A DNA stretch of 64,000 bases, taken from NCBI GenBank assembly GCA_949751835.1, contig CATKHK010000002.1, positions 124,001-188,000 of the forward strand, read 5' to 3'. Shown piece after piece: positions 21,319-31,400 of this stretch (positions are counted from its first letter, which is position 1; the number at the start of each line of letters is the position of its first letter). The translations under genes and the position numbers were made by a program. This DNA is from Blepharisma japonicum. Taxonomy: Eukaryota; Ciliophora; Heterotrichea; Heterotrichida; Blepharismidae. Under the pieces are notes generated by a model, which saw nothing but the letters and a program-made list of their open reading frames with translations, had not been told where the DNA came from and ran no database searches.

Positions 21319-22338
21319 TTAGGCTTGGTTTTCATACTCGGCAATTGTATCTTGTACTCTTCCATTATTTTTTATTAAGGTCACTAAGACTTCTGATTCA
21401 GGAATGAACCTCCCAGCTACATGTCTGCAGCTTACAACAAGTCTGCCAAAGTGAAAAGGAATTTTATTTTCGATGCATTTTCTTCTTAGCTTGCTGAAAT
21501 CATTGACAACCCTTTCCTTATCGCTTACGCTTATACAAATGTCCCTTGGCTGCTCAATTTCATCTGAAAACGTCAAGTTTTCTTCCAAAAGTGACGAAAT
21601 CCCTGATTTTACAGTTTTTGCTGATTTTCCTGACTCAAACAATGGCCTTGGTGTATATTTTAGCTTATTTTCGCTGCTCACCGTGAGTCTTGCTTGCTCA
21701 AGCTGTGGAGATTTGCTTGGTGAGCTTCTTAACACTCTTTTGGCTGGGGTTATCTCAGGTATATCACTCTCTTCAGGGATATTTTCTTTTTTCTCAAAAC
21801 TTCTAGTTCTCCTCTGAGGTAGCGCCACAACGTTTACTTTGGGTTTTGGTTGAGATAGCTTCTGAGCCAGCTGAGACCAATGGAATTTCAAGCTTTCTGA
21901 GGAATGGTCGATCTTCAGGCCACTTTTCAGAGCAAGATCCCAGTAACTTCTGCTTTTGGACTTGCCAGGATGCCTTTCCACGTAATCAGTCATCAATTTG
22001 TCCTCCTCCGGGGAATATTGTTTACGATTCCCTGCCTTTGCTGCTGGAACAGGCTTAGAGTGCGCAATTTGGATTTCGTAGTCTTTAGTCTCTTGAAGCT
22101 CGCCAAGAGTGACTGAGTCCCAAACGAACTTGAATGAATAGACAGGGTGGTCTTTGGCATTTTCTGATGGAATCCTGAAATTGACGTCGAATGGGATCAA
22201 TTCGATACAATTGGATTCAAATTTCCTAGCCATTGTGCCTCCGTTTTGTTCCACGAGCCTTCTGATCTCTTCTTTCTCTTTGCAATTGTGCATGAAAAAC
22301 TTCATTTTGTCCTTCCCGCTCGCAAAAATCTTAACCAT
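21319..22338 (-). CDS. RAP1-like protein (BRCT + Myb + C-terminal helical domain)
   Basis: 339 residues. Residues 1-90 resemble a BRCT domain (MVKIFASG..., VEQNGGTMARKF, then YSFKFVWDSV). Residues about 105-165 form one Myb/SANT helix-turn-helix of RAP1 type (RKQYSPEEDKLMTDYVERHP ... SYWDLA ... HSSESLKFHWSQL). A basic, disordered middle leads to a helical C-terminus (about 285-339, SEVLVTLIKNNGRVQDTIAEY) like the RAP1 C-terminal domain. RAP1/TERF2IP is a telomere protein that joins telomere-binding partners and silencing factors. The domain order BRCT-Myb-RCT is the RAP1 order. The Myb alone could fit other factors, so the call rests on the combination. Confidence 0.72.
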   Translation of the reverse strand: MVKIFASGKDKMKFFMHNCKEKEEIRRLVEQNGGTMARKFESNCIELIPFDVNFRIPSENAKDHPVYSFKFVWDSVTLGELQETKDYEIQIAHSKPVPAAKAGNRKQYSPEEDKLMTDYVERHPGKSKSRSYWDLALKSGLKIDHSSESLKFHWSQLAQKLSQPKPKVNVVALPQRRTRSFEKKENIPEESDIPEITPAKRVLRSSPSKSPQLEQARLTVSSENKLKYTPRPLFESGKSAKTVKSGISSLLEENLTFSDEIEQPRDICISVSDKERVVNDFSKLRRKCIENKIPFHFGRLVVSCRHVAGRFIPESEVLVTLIKNNGRVQDTIAEYENQA

Positions 22339-22938
22339 TTTTTATAAATCTACGAGATTTTGGTAGAAAAATAGATTAAATTCATTTGTTGAAAGGTAAT
22401 AAAATAATCGCCAAATGTGAGAATAGATAATATTGCTATCTAGCTTGTTTGAATTTTTAATTTTATTTTATATAATAATAAATCACTGCTATTCTCTTCT
22501 ATAAATTAAAATCCTTATTTTTAATTCTATAAGTACATAAAATAAATAAATAAATGATTGCAGCATTCATTATAGAGGGTAAAAACAAATTCATATCATA
22601 TTTATAGCTTGGATTAGCGTCAACACTGTAATTTTGTAAGCTATTTATAGATTGTTTTCATAAATCATAATGCAAATAGAAGGCATATACCTTAAATGTA
22701 AGTTCCAAAGTTCAATATTACATAAAATATTACCGGAAGCTGGGGCTTCTATCCTTGGGACTACTTAAACACAATAAATTACTGAGGGATCTAAATGCTT
22801 ATTTCAACTATGATACTAAGACAGAAACCTAATAATTTATTAGATAACTTGAGCTAATCTCTAAAATCAAGCTAGATAGCATTATTAAAGCATTATTTAA
22901 ATTTCCCGCATAAGTTTTAATTACCACAAAATGTTAAA
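22339..22938. other. Intergenic region
   Basis: 600 bases between divergent genes, AT-rich, with no frame or repeat of note. Probably contains both promoters. Confidence 0.6.
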
Positions 22939-23412
22939 ATGGGAGTAAAAGGCCTACTTCTAGGATTAAACAAAATTGGTTGAATCATAGCAGGAAAATA
23001 CAGCGAATGCATTAATTTAAGTGTATGAGATCTTGACTTTGAAAAATCAAAGGCACACTCAGAGACTTTTGGGACAAATCCAATACTAAATCATAATCCT
23101 TTCAATAATGACTGCAGTGATATCAATATTTTCTTTTCTCTTTCAAATACTGATGTGGAATTACTTAAATTAGCAGAATCTAAAATGTGTTTCAAGTCAG
23201 GAGCCATCTGGGTATCCCATTCTAATTATTCTGAACCTAATTTTGACTATTTAACCAAAAAAGGCTTAGAATCAGTCTCGGCAATTATATCAGATCAACC
23301 TGAAAAGCTAGGATCAGATAGTTGCTCAATTATGACTCAAGGCAATGAGAGCACCATTCTAAAAATTATTGGAATCCTCCAGATGATTGGCCGAGTCAAT
23401 ATTGAAAAATAA
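22939..23412 (+). CDS. Lone NAD-binding domain of the 3-hydroxyisobutyrate dehydrogenase type
   Basis: 157 residues, continuous with two TGA as Trp. It resembles the N-terminal Rossmann domain of beta-hydroxyacid dehydrogenases: GLNKIGWIIAGKY in place of the usual GLGxMGxxMA, a second strand LSVWDLD, and later KSGAIWVSHSNYSEP, DQPEKLGSD, SIMTQGNES and ILQMIGRV, which match the order of motifs up to the end of that domain. The second Gly of the GxGxxG loop is Asn. The C-terminal helical domain bearing the catalytic Lys is absent, since the gene ends with TAA right after the Rossmann part. It is therefore either a cofactor-binding relic or a repurposed domain. Family assignment is by motif order only. 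Confidence 0.6.
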
Positions 23413-23505
23413 AGATTTTTTTAAATAAATAATCTAACATCCTAAACCATTAAGTGGCTGTTCTCCTTCATTAATTATAAAGTAAAGATACTAAAATTTC
23501 AGAAA

Positions 23506-25032
23506 ATGGTAGATCAGATCAAGAAACAATTAATAATGATCACGATGGCTTTTATCTTAACCTACACTATTTTTATTATTGCTTCTGTGGAGCCTCTTGA
23601 CTCCTATCAAGTGGCGAAATATGCCAGACTTTATTCTAGCTTAACAGGAAAAAGTGAAAATAGCACCACAAGTATTTTAAGTCAAATTTATCCAGAAATT
23701 AACCAGCAGCTCTATATCGGAAAATGATTTGTAAATGGCAAACTCGACAATTTTCATAATTCCGAAGGAAGAGCACGTCTAAGTATTGGGTATGACCACA
23801 ACAAGCTTAGTTTTAAATTGAATCTATTTGATGGCGTATGAGAAAGCAACACTTTAATGGTCTTTGTGGTCCAAGGGGTTAATTTTAATGAAAATCTGCA
23901 TATAGCTGCCCATGAAGGAAATATTACTATAAAATATCATGGAAGGAAGACATTTTGTGAAGGGATGGACTATATAAAATTTGAAAAATCTGATAACCAA
24001 TACCACATGAATGGGTCAATAATTTCTTCAATTTGTCAATTTAACGTAAAATTCGATTTATACGAATGCAATCAAGAAATCCAGAAAAAACCTATTGTGA
24101 CTTACAGTCTATTTGTATCACTTCTATCAATATTGCTGATTTTTGCATTGGCAAGCCATACTCAAGAATGCAGCTTATCTGAATCATACGCAAGAAAAAC
24201 CTCTCCTGTGATGCTAGCTATACTAGCTTCATCTGAGTTTGAGCAGTGCATGTGGCACTTTACCAAGTCTTTTTCGTCACATTTTACATTTGATTACTTT
24301 ATGCTTGCGTCGTTCTGGAATTTGACTGTTTTTATTATCATTCATGGAAGATTGATGGTGATTGTATGAAAAGCAAATAATGCTCCTTATGATGAAGAGT
24401 CTTCTGATGAATTTAGGGTTATTTTTGGAAAATATGAGACGAAAGTGATAGTTATTATGTTTTTTATTGTATCATTTTCAGCAATTTCTTGGATTTTCCG
24501 TGGAGTTCTGATTATTATTTTTCAAAGTTTTCTATGGCCCCAAATCTATAAAAATGCGGCAGATGGCATAAAGCAGTCTATCAGTGCGTTTACTTTAACT
24601 GTCATAATTCTGGCCAAAATTCTAATTTTCATATATTTCAATGGAAACGCGTTCAATTTTCTTGTTTACGAGCCACAACCAATTTTGTGCTGCTTATTCT
24701 GTGCCCATTTATTAGTTCAATTTTCTATTATTTTGTTACAATCCACAGATTTAGGACCAGCATTTATTTTTCCGAAGTTTCTGCTGCCAAATCGCTATAA
24801 CTATTTTAAGCCAATAGAAGAAGAAAAAAAAATTGTCTGTGAAGACGCTGATTGTATAATTTGTATGACACCATTGAATTTGCCTCAAAACTGAGGCTTG
24901 GAGATTTCAAATTTGTCTCCAACTATGCATTCTCCATGTGGACATAAATTCCACAGAGATTGCCTCTCTAAATGGATTAAAATCAAAATGGATTGCCCCA
25001 CATGTAGAGGGTCGCTGCCTGAAATTAATTAG
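23506..25032 (+). CDS. TUL1/DSC-type transmembrane RING-H2 ubiquitin ligase
   Basis: 508 residues, continuous with several TGA as Trp. An N-terminal signal or anchor helix (about 8-27) precedes a lumenal domain of about 170 residues with several N-glycosylation sites. A block of six or seven membrane helices follows (about 205-420), then a RING-H2 finger at the very C-terminus (about 451-503: CIICMTPL ... PCGHKFHRDCLSKW ... CPTC). This lumen, polytopic membrane, C-terminal RING layout matches the fungal TUL1 ligase, which ubiquitinates membrane proteins in Golgi and endosomes. The last Trp before the RING is TGA, so the standard code would lose the finger. Stop is TAG. Confidence 0.82.
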
Positions 25033-25231
25033 TTTATGCAAAAGAATGAAAAATAAAGAAAATGATAAAATCTTAATCTTAAATAATTATATTGATAAAT
25101 CAATATATTTTTCAATATTTAGATTAAATGATACTAATTTTTCTGAATATTATTACTAAATTTTAAGATAAAAAGTAAAATTTTCAAGTAAGAACGATTA
25201 AATTAAGAGAAAAATTGCATTAATTTTTCTG

Positions 25232-26239
25232 ATGAAGATACTTCGTAAAAAGCTGCTCTCTTTTTGGCTTCACAATCCTGCTGAAAACGTTTCAAATTTC
25301 TTCAAAGGAATTGTGTCAAACACAATACAAGCTTCTCGATCTGCTGCAACCACAAGCTTTTCCTATGCCCTTAGGTGAATTCTACATAGAGTGTTTTTAA
25401 TTTCTGCCTTATTCTTCAGCTTATTCATAGCAGCAGGCATTCTGTATGGCTCAGCGTATTACTTTTTGATGCCTTACTCATTCCAGAAAATCCCCATTTC
25501 GCTTCATTCATCACTACTGTAAATTAAATTCAGGGACAAAAGAGGATCAGTGATAGTTGGCCAAGAAATAATTCTGGAAAATGAAAATTACCTTGCATCA
25601 GTGCTGTTTGAGCTCCCAGAAAGTCCTGAAAACTTTGATTGTGGCAACTTTGACGTTGAAGTTCTACTTGATGACGAAATCAAAGCAAAAGGGATCGGGA
25701 TTATGAAATATTACAGTCCAATTATCCGTATGCTTCGGAGTTTTTTGAAAGCCTTTTTAATTGTGACAGGATTGATTGATGAAAGCCAGTCTGTAAAAGT
25801 TAGCTTGCCACTTAGTATTACTGATGCAAGTAATTTTGAAAAGCTGGAAATCAAAGTTTCTCCTAAAAATTTGCAGGTATATAGTGCATGGCTGTATTTA
25901 GAAGTACAACTAACAGGGCTGAGGTTTTTGGCTTTTCATTATTTTTATACTTGCCTTATTGTTGGGACGATTTCATTGTTTACATTTGAAATATCGGGGA
26001 TAGTTTGTTATATTCTTTACTTAAAGTATGTCAAAAAGGTATCTGGATTTGCATTGAAGTTTATTCCTGAAGAATTTCTGTGCCAGAAAATTCAAAAAGA
26101 AACGCTAAATGTACAAGAATTTCCTGCTGATTTTTCACATATATTAAAGCCAGTGGCAATTACTCCTAAAAAGGAAAAACTTATAAAAAAATTGAAGCTA
26201 CAATTGGTCAAACTTAAAAATGAGCTGAAATTTTCATAA
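25232..26239 (+). CDS. Seipin
   Basis: 330 residues with one 15-nt intron (25519-25533). Seipin is an ER membrane protein that shapes lipid droplets. Visible features: an N-terminal membrane helix (about 60-85), a lumenal domain with the family hallmark FELPESPENFDCGNF, the MKYYSPIIRMLRSFLK segment, a helix-sheet pattern through LQVYSAWLYLEVQLTGLR, and a second membrane helix (about 245-270). The 70-residue tail ends in a basic helix. A second 15-nt stretch at 25375-25389 (GTGAATTCTACATAG) could also be an intron; it holds an in-frame TGA, and removing it shortens the protein by five residues without a frame change. Both forms are plausible. Confidence 0.92.
25375..25389 (+). other. Possible 15-nt intron in the seipin gene (ambiguous)
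   Basis: Reads GTGAATTCTACATAG. It has the right length, TAG end and A at position 10, but starts GTG rather than GTA. Retained, it encodes WILHR with TGA as Trp; removed, ALR joins VFLIS. Frame cannot decide. Confidence 0.45.
25519..25533 (+). other. 15-nt intron, seipin
   Basis: Reads GTAAATTAAATTCAG, phase 2. It carries an in-frame TAA and its removal gives SLLDKRGSV. A is at position 10. Confidence 0.92.
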
Positions 26240-26415
26240 TGCATATCTAATAAAATTTAGAATAAAATACCAACTGTCTCTTCGTCAAAAATATAATGTT
26301 ATTTTTAAAAAGTATACTAAAGTACTAGCACAATTTTTCTTTATTCCTATGCAAGGCCTTAATGGTAAATCCCTTAGCTGGATAAAAAATTAATTATTGT
26401 TTCATTAATAAGAAA

Positions 26416-26835
26416 TTACCTTGACATTAAAGCGTCAATAGCCCTAGAAATGTCACCTTGTGAATCAATTAGTGCATCTAATATATCATCTTCTTGACTA
26501 AATCCCATCTGCTTAATTGAATTGATTTCAGATTGATACTTCTCTCTTTGATTTTTTCTTACAGTTCCTCCAAGTCCTCCATACATGACTGGGCATCCAT
26601 GTAGAAGAGGACGGCCTCTATTTATCATTTCCATCACTTTTCTATGAGTATCAGGATCATCAAGCCGATCTTTGATATGTTGCAAGAGTTCAGGATTAGA
26701 TGAGAGCCTTTCTCCTGACTGAGGATCTCTTAATATTGCTGCCAGCTCTTCAACTGAAAGATTTTGCTGAACAGGATTAGGATTGATATGCTGTGCCATG
26801 CTTAATGATATCAGAAATACCAAAATAATATACAT
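26416..26835 (-). CDS. UBA-domain protein with possible signal peptide
   Basis: 139 residues. The last 40 residues form a UBA domain (EINSIKQMGFSQEDDILDAL then GDISRAIDALMSR), which binds ubiquitin in the cytosol or nucleus. The middle (about 30-70) resembles an STI1-type helical segment as in ubiquilins (NPELLQHIKDRL ... VMEMINRGR). Starting at ATG 26835 gives MYIILVFLISLSMAQH, a textbook signal peptide, which does not fit a cytosolic UBA. Starting at ATG 26799 (MAQHINPNP) gives a soluble protein of 127 residues. The shorter start may be the functional one. No UBL domain is present. Confidence 0.8.
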   Translation of the reverse strand: MYIILVFLISLSMAQHINPNPVQQNLSVEELAAILRDPQSGERLSSNPELLQHIKDRLDDPDTHRKVMEMINRGRPLLHGCPVMYGGLGGTVRKNQREKYQSEINSIKQMGFSQEDDILDALIDSQGDISRAIDALMSR

Positions 26836-26889
26836 TTTTCTACTTATCAGGAATAAGAAAAATTTAGGTTAATGTGTTTTACTAAGAAT

Positions 26890-27507
26890 TTATGATTTTC
26901 CGAATAAGTGAGTTAACGTCGATCGATATGTTGGCTTGATATATTCAGGTTCATTGTTAAGGAAGTATGTGAGTGTTCCCATTGCTAACCCCATTAGAAA
27001 TACTTCAAAGCATGGAATCCTGAATATCCATTTTCTACTTCTCAGCATATTTCAAATAGTTTCAATGGCTCTCGGCAATAAATAAAGAGTCAGTTCTGTC
27101 TTTCTCCCAGGGTTCTCAATAAGTATTGAAAGACTTGCCAAAGGTGTTATCAAAAGCCAATTTAACCTAGTAGTTCCTTTAAAAAGTCTGTTTGTCAAGC
27201 ATCTCAAATAGACAGTAAGTCCTCCAATCAAAGCCCCAAAAGTGGTTGATTTGAGGATATTGATTGCTAGATGCTTCAGCATAGGAATTGGGTCTCTTTT
27301 TAGCTGTCTCAGCTTGAAAATCAAAACAGGAAGGATATGCGCTGGTGCATAAAAAATGAAGGTAAGTTTGTACATGATCAGGACCCTCTTGATGAAATCA
27401 TACTCACAGGAGTTATCAAAAGCTATTGAGCAAGGCACATATTCTCCTGCTCGTAGTTTTTCAATCAACTCTGGAGTGTATTTTTTCACCGGTTCCATGG
27501 ATAACAA
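26890..27507 (-). CDS. TMEM135-like membrane protein, short form
   Basis: 205 residues, extended past one TGA (Trp) to TAA at 26890. It starts with KKYTPELIEKLRAGEYVPCS and carries several hydrophobic helices (about 35-55, 80-100, 115-135, 165-185). The end (RAIETIWNMLRSRKW ... EVFLMGLAMGTLTYFLNNEP) resembles the C-terminal segment of TMEM135, a peroxisomal and mitochondrial membrane protein family linked to mitochondrial dynamics. It is about half the usual length, so it may be a reduced member. The start could be ATG 27507 or 27498. Confidence 0.65.
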
Positions 27508-27657
27508 TTATAAATACAGATGGCGAACATAAAAAAGCAAATATGGATGGACGATCCTTGTAAACAATATCCTAAATTATCCTGCGACTAATTACATAAG
27601 TTTTGGTAAATTAATTTATGATAAATGTCATGAAAACTTATATAATTCAATTTAAAT

Positions 27658-28296
27658 TTATCGATTTAGTTTTCTTTCCACATCTCTTTTCACAAGCTCC
27701 AAGCCTGCTTCATCAAGCTCTTTCAACAGTGCTAAGACTGCACAAAGTATGTTTTCGTTCCTTCCTTCACCTTCTGGTTTAGCTCTCTTCACCCTGTTTC
27801 TGTTTTCTGAACTTGTAGCAGGTCGTTTTGGCTCCTCCTTTTTAATTGGAGCCAAGTTTTGGCCATTTTGGCTTGGAGAAGGCTGCTGGTCTCCTGTAGC
27901 AACCCTCTCATCTGGAGTTATCGATTGATTATCAAGTTTGGATAAATTAGGAAGATGGCTTATTATGTATTGTCTATAATTCGGATTCTCTGCGCATGGA
28001 TTATCCCACAGCCAAAGTACTTTTAGGTTGGGCAAATTTTGCAGATATCTGACTTCGCTCACGTCAGCAATTAAATTTTTCCTTAAATAGAGCTCTGTGA
28101 GTTTGGGGCAGTTTCTGAATTCGCGGAGACTGGCAATTTTATTTACACTGAGTGATAAAACTTCGACATTTGGCATTTCTCGAAGGATTCGGACGTCTTC
28201 AATGTCGTTTCCCCATAGATTTAGGTTCTTTACACTGTCAAGACTCTCTGCTTTGCTTCTGCTGAGAACTAGTTCTTCGGTCAAAGATTTTCCCAT
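27658..28296 (-). CDS. CFAP410: Cilia- and flagella-associated protein 410
   Basis: 212 residues. The N-terminus has leucine-rich repeats in the CFAP410 (C21orf2) register: LSRSKAESLDSVKNLNLWG, then MPNVEVLSLSVNKI, LTELYLRKNLI, LPNLKVLWLWDNPC and the LRR cap LPNLSKLDNQ(S/A)IT. A disordered linker follows, then a short helical C-terminal domain (ILCAVLALLKELDEAGLELV), which in this family forms an oligomer. CFAP410 acts at basal bodies and cilia and partners NEK1. Length and order agree with the family. Confidence 0.92.
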   Translation of the reverse strand: MGKSLTEELVLSRSKAESLDSVKNLNLWGNDIEDVRILREMPNVEVLSLSVNKIASLREFRNCPKLTELYLRKNLIADVSEVRYLQNLPNLKVLWLWDNPCAENPNYRQYIISHLPNLSKLDNQSITPDERVATGDQQPSPSQNGQNLAPIKKEEPKRPATSSENRNRVKRAKPEGEGRNENILCAVLALLKELDEAGLELVKRDVERKLNR

Positions 28297-28441
28297 TTTA
28301 GAAATTCAATTTATGAGGATTTAAAAATATATGAATAGTAAATATTTTCTATAATAAACATATATTAATATTTAAGGGAAAAAGTGATTTAAATAATAAT
28401 TTAATTAGACTGATTTAGAATGGATAATAAATTATGCCTCC

Positions 28442-31400
28442 TTATCCAATAGGCTCAATTTTCTTACTCAACCGAGCATTCGCAGCAGTCACTTCTCCTT
28501 CAGTCGCAAACATATTGAATATTTGTTCAAGTGTAGTTTGGCTTAGGGAATACTCACTTACGCCCATTTCTTCTTTATGGTGCTCGATTTTCCCAAATAT
28601 TTCTCCTATGCTAATACCTTCTTGTTTTTCTAGTCTAAACTTGAAGTATGTCCCATAGTGCTCTGCTAGGCTAATGTTATTAAAGTGTGATACAAGCCAG
28701 CGATAAATTTTCTGACCATACCCTTCAATGATGCACCATTCAATCAGAGAATTTACTTGAACACTATGAAGATCATTAAGTTCGTCTCTTATATGTGACC
28801 CTGATCCTTGTTTTGAAATTTCTGACATCAGCTCAGGGCATTCCAAAATTTCTAAGGCATATTGCAGGTCAGCTTCTTTGACAGCGTCAACATTTAGCCT
28901 TGATTTAAGCTTACTGATCCATTGAGAAGTTTCTTCAGCACTCGGATAATGTACTTTTGTAAATAGTTCATATCCGCTGCTGAATTTATTCTTAATGTGA
29001 GTTGCTGTGCCGTAACATCTAAGCCTTCCTCCAACCATAATGGCAATGTTGTTGCACAATGCTTCTGCTTCATCCATAGAGTGAGTTGTCAAAATGATAC
29101 TGACTTTTTTCTTTTTGATAGCATTAATCACTCTCCACATATTTTTTCTTGCTTCAGGGTCCATACCTGCACTCGGCTCATCAAGAAATACAACTGGTGG
29201 GTTTCCAATACATGCAATAGCCACTGAGAGTTTTCGCTTATTTCCTCCACTTAATGCTCCTGCCCTTACCTTTGCATATTTTTCAAGTCCCATATCTTTA
29301 AGCTGTTTATTAACAAAGTGCTGGACGAGAGGTTTAGGGATTCCTTTAATTCTTGCATAAAGTCTAAGGTGTTCAGTTGGGTTCAAAAGCTCACTAAGGG
29401 CGTCAAACTGTGGGCAGTACCCAATATTATATCTTGCTTCTGAAAGGTTTTCGACCACATCATAGCCATTGATGTGAGCAGATCCTTTTGTTGGGCCATA
29501 CTCGCCTGTAAGGATTCTAAATGTGCTTGTCTTCCCTGCTCCATTTACCCCTAGGAGTGCAAAAGCTTCTTGGAAGGGCACTGCGAATGAAATTTCTTGT
29601 ATAGCAATTTTGACTTGTTCTTTATTGAAGAGGCTTCCATAGACTTTTCTAATCCCGCAGACTCTGACAGCTACACTTTTAGGATCGGCGCTGAGGACCT
29701 CAGCTTTTACTCTTTCTACGTCATCGTCTGGCCTATACAAGTTTTCCCCTGGGTCATGGGCAGCTCCTATGTTTCTGAACCATTGCACTGTGCTGATCCA
29801 TTCAATTAGGAAAATTGCAATTAGTCCACCTATTGTATGGAAAACTAAAAATGCTACATCAGCTCCAGCAATGTCCCAATTTAAAGGTGCCTTTAGGTGG
29901 CTTTCTCCATATGCAGATTCATAGATATTTCTATTAGCCACATTCATAATTCCAAACCCAAAGCAAAAAATTGGCGAGCTGATTCTTCCTATATATTGTA
30001 AAACGTCTGCAACATGTCTGGTGTCGTCTGAAATAATCCTAAGTGTCCATACAACAGTTGCTAGAATTGCTCCAGTAATTAAATTGTATATAAAAATAAA
30101 GAACTGGGCAATTGAGTAGCTCTTGAAAAGAAAACTAGATGCATAAGTAAATGGACATATAGCGCAACCATAAAGAATGAATAAAATTCAGACTGATATG
30201 AAAACGCTGCTATCTGAGGTTAAACTTTGAAGGTCAAAAGCAGATATAAGAAGGACTGACACAACTCCTGGGATCATATATTTGGAAAGATCCCATGCAT
30301 AAGAGGAAAGCCAATATGCAGGAATTGAGACACCGCTGACCAGATGCTGGTGTTTGACGTTATTTTCTCTTTCTTTAACAATGAAGGTAACGAGTCCAGT
30401 AGGAATAAATGCCATACCAATTGAAAAAATCATAGAAACGTAGAATGTTCCAGTGTTTTGACCAATCCCAAGCTGCTTGTGAGTCAATGGAAGAGGGTCA
30501 TTATAAAGGTTAATTTTAGGGAAAGTCCCATAAGCATGCTGAAGGATACTATTTCCAATCAAATTCAAGTATGTAGGAGGAGTCTGAGGCGAAGTAGTGT
30601 TTTGGAATACAACGACTGAGTATTGGTTATTGGCAGTTTCATAGAAATAAAAAGAGCCCATTCTATATGGGTGATGATCTCTTTCGTCATAAGTTGTCTG
30701 GTCAAAGTCATCCAGAGTTGCTGCAGACACATTAGTGTTTGTCATAACCCCTTTCCCTTGAGTGGTCTGCATATTTTTCATGATATTTTCTATCACAGCA
30801 TTATTTGTAGGATTGTTATATAAAATATTCTGTGGGTCGCTATATTTGCTCAGACTTTCTTTCCAGGATTTTTGGTCAGTGAAAACATTGAATTTCGTTA
30901 ATAAAGCAAGCCCAAACAGCACTAATAGAATAGGTAGGACAATTTCAAGCACAAATCCTTTATAGTCTCTCCAAGAGTATATTATTCTCTTTTGTGTCAA
31001 GGCCCAGAAATGAGAGGCAAAAAGAACCCCTCTTTCTCTATCAGTTGCAATATTGAAATTTTTCCCAGTTGGATCTTCTACTTCTAGCTGCTCACCTGTA
31101 AAAGGAGCATCATTAGAATTGAAGCTCTCAGTAAACCTACTAACTTCTGCATCATCTAAGGTAATACTTTTTCGGTTGACTGTATTTTTGTCATCATCAC
31201 CTCTAGCAACTCTTAAAAAGACTTCTTCAAGGGTTGTCACTGACATTCCGTATGCTTCAATTTTGAGATCATCTCTTCTCTTGTCGAGCTCTTTAAAGAA
31301 GTGGCTAAAAATGGGAGAAGCTGATAGAGGAATCTGAAAAGTGCATTCAGCTGAGACATCTGAAAGCACTTCTGCTTCTGGGATGATCTTTTGAACAAGG

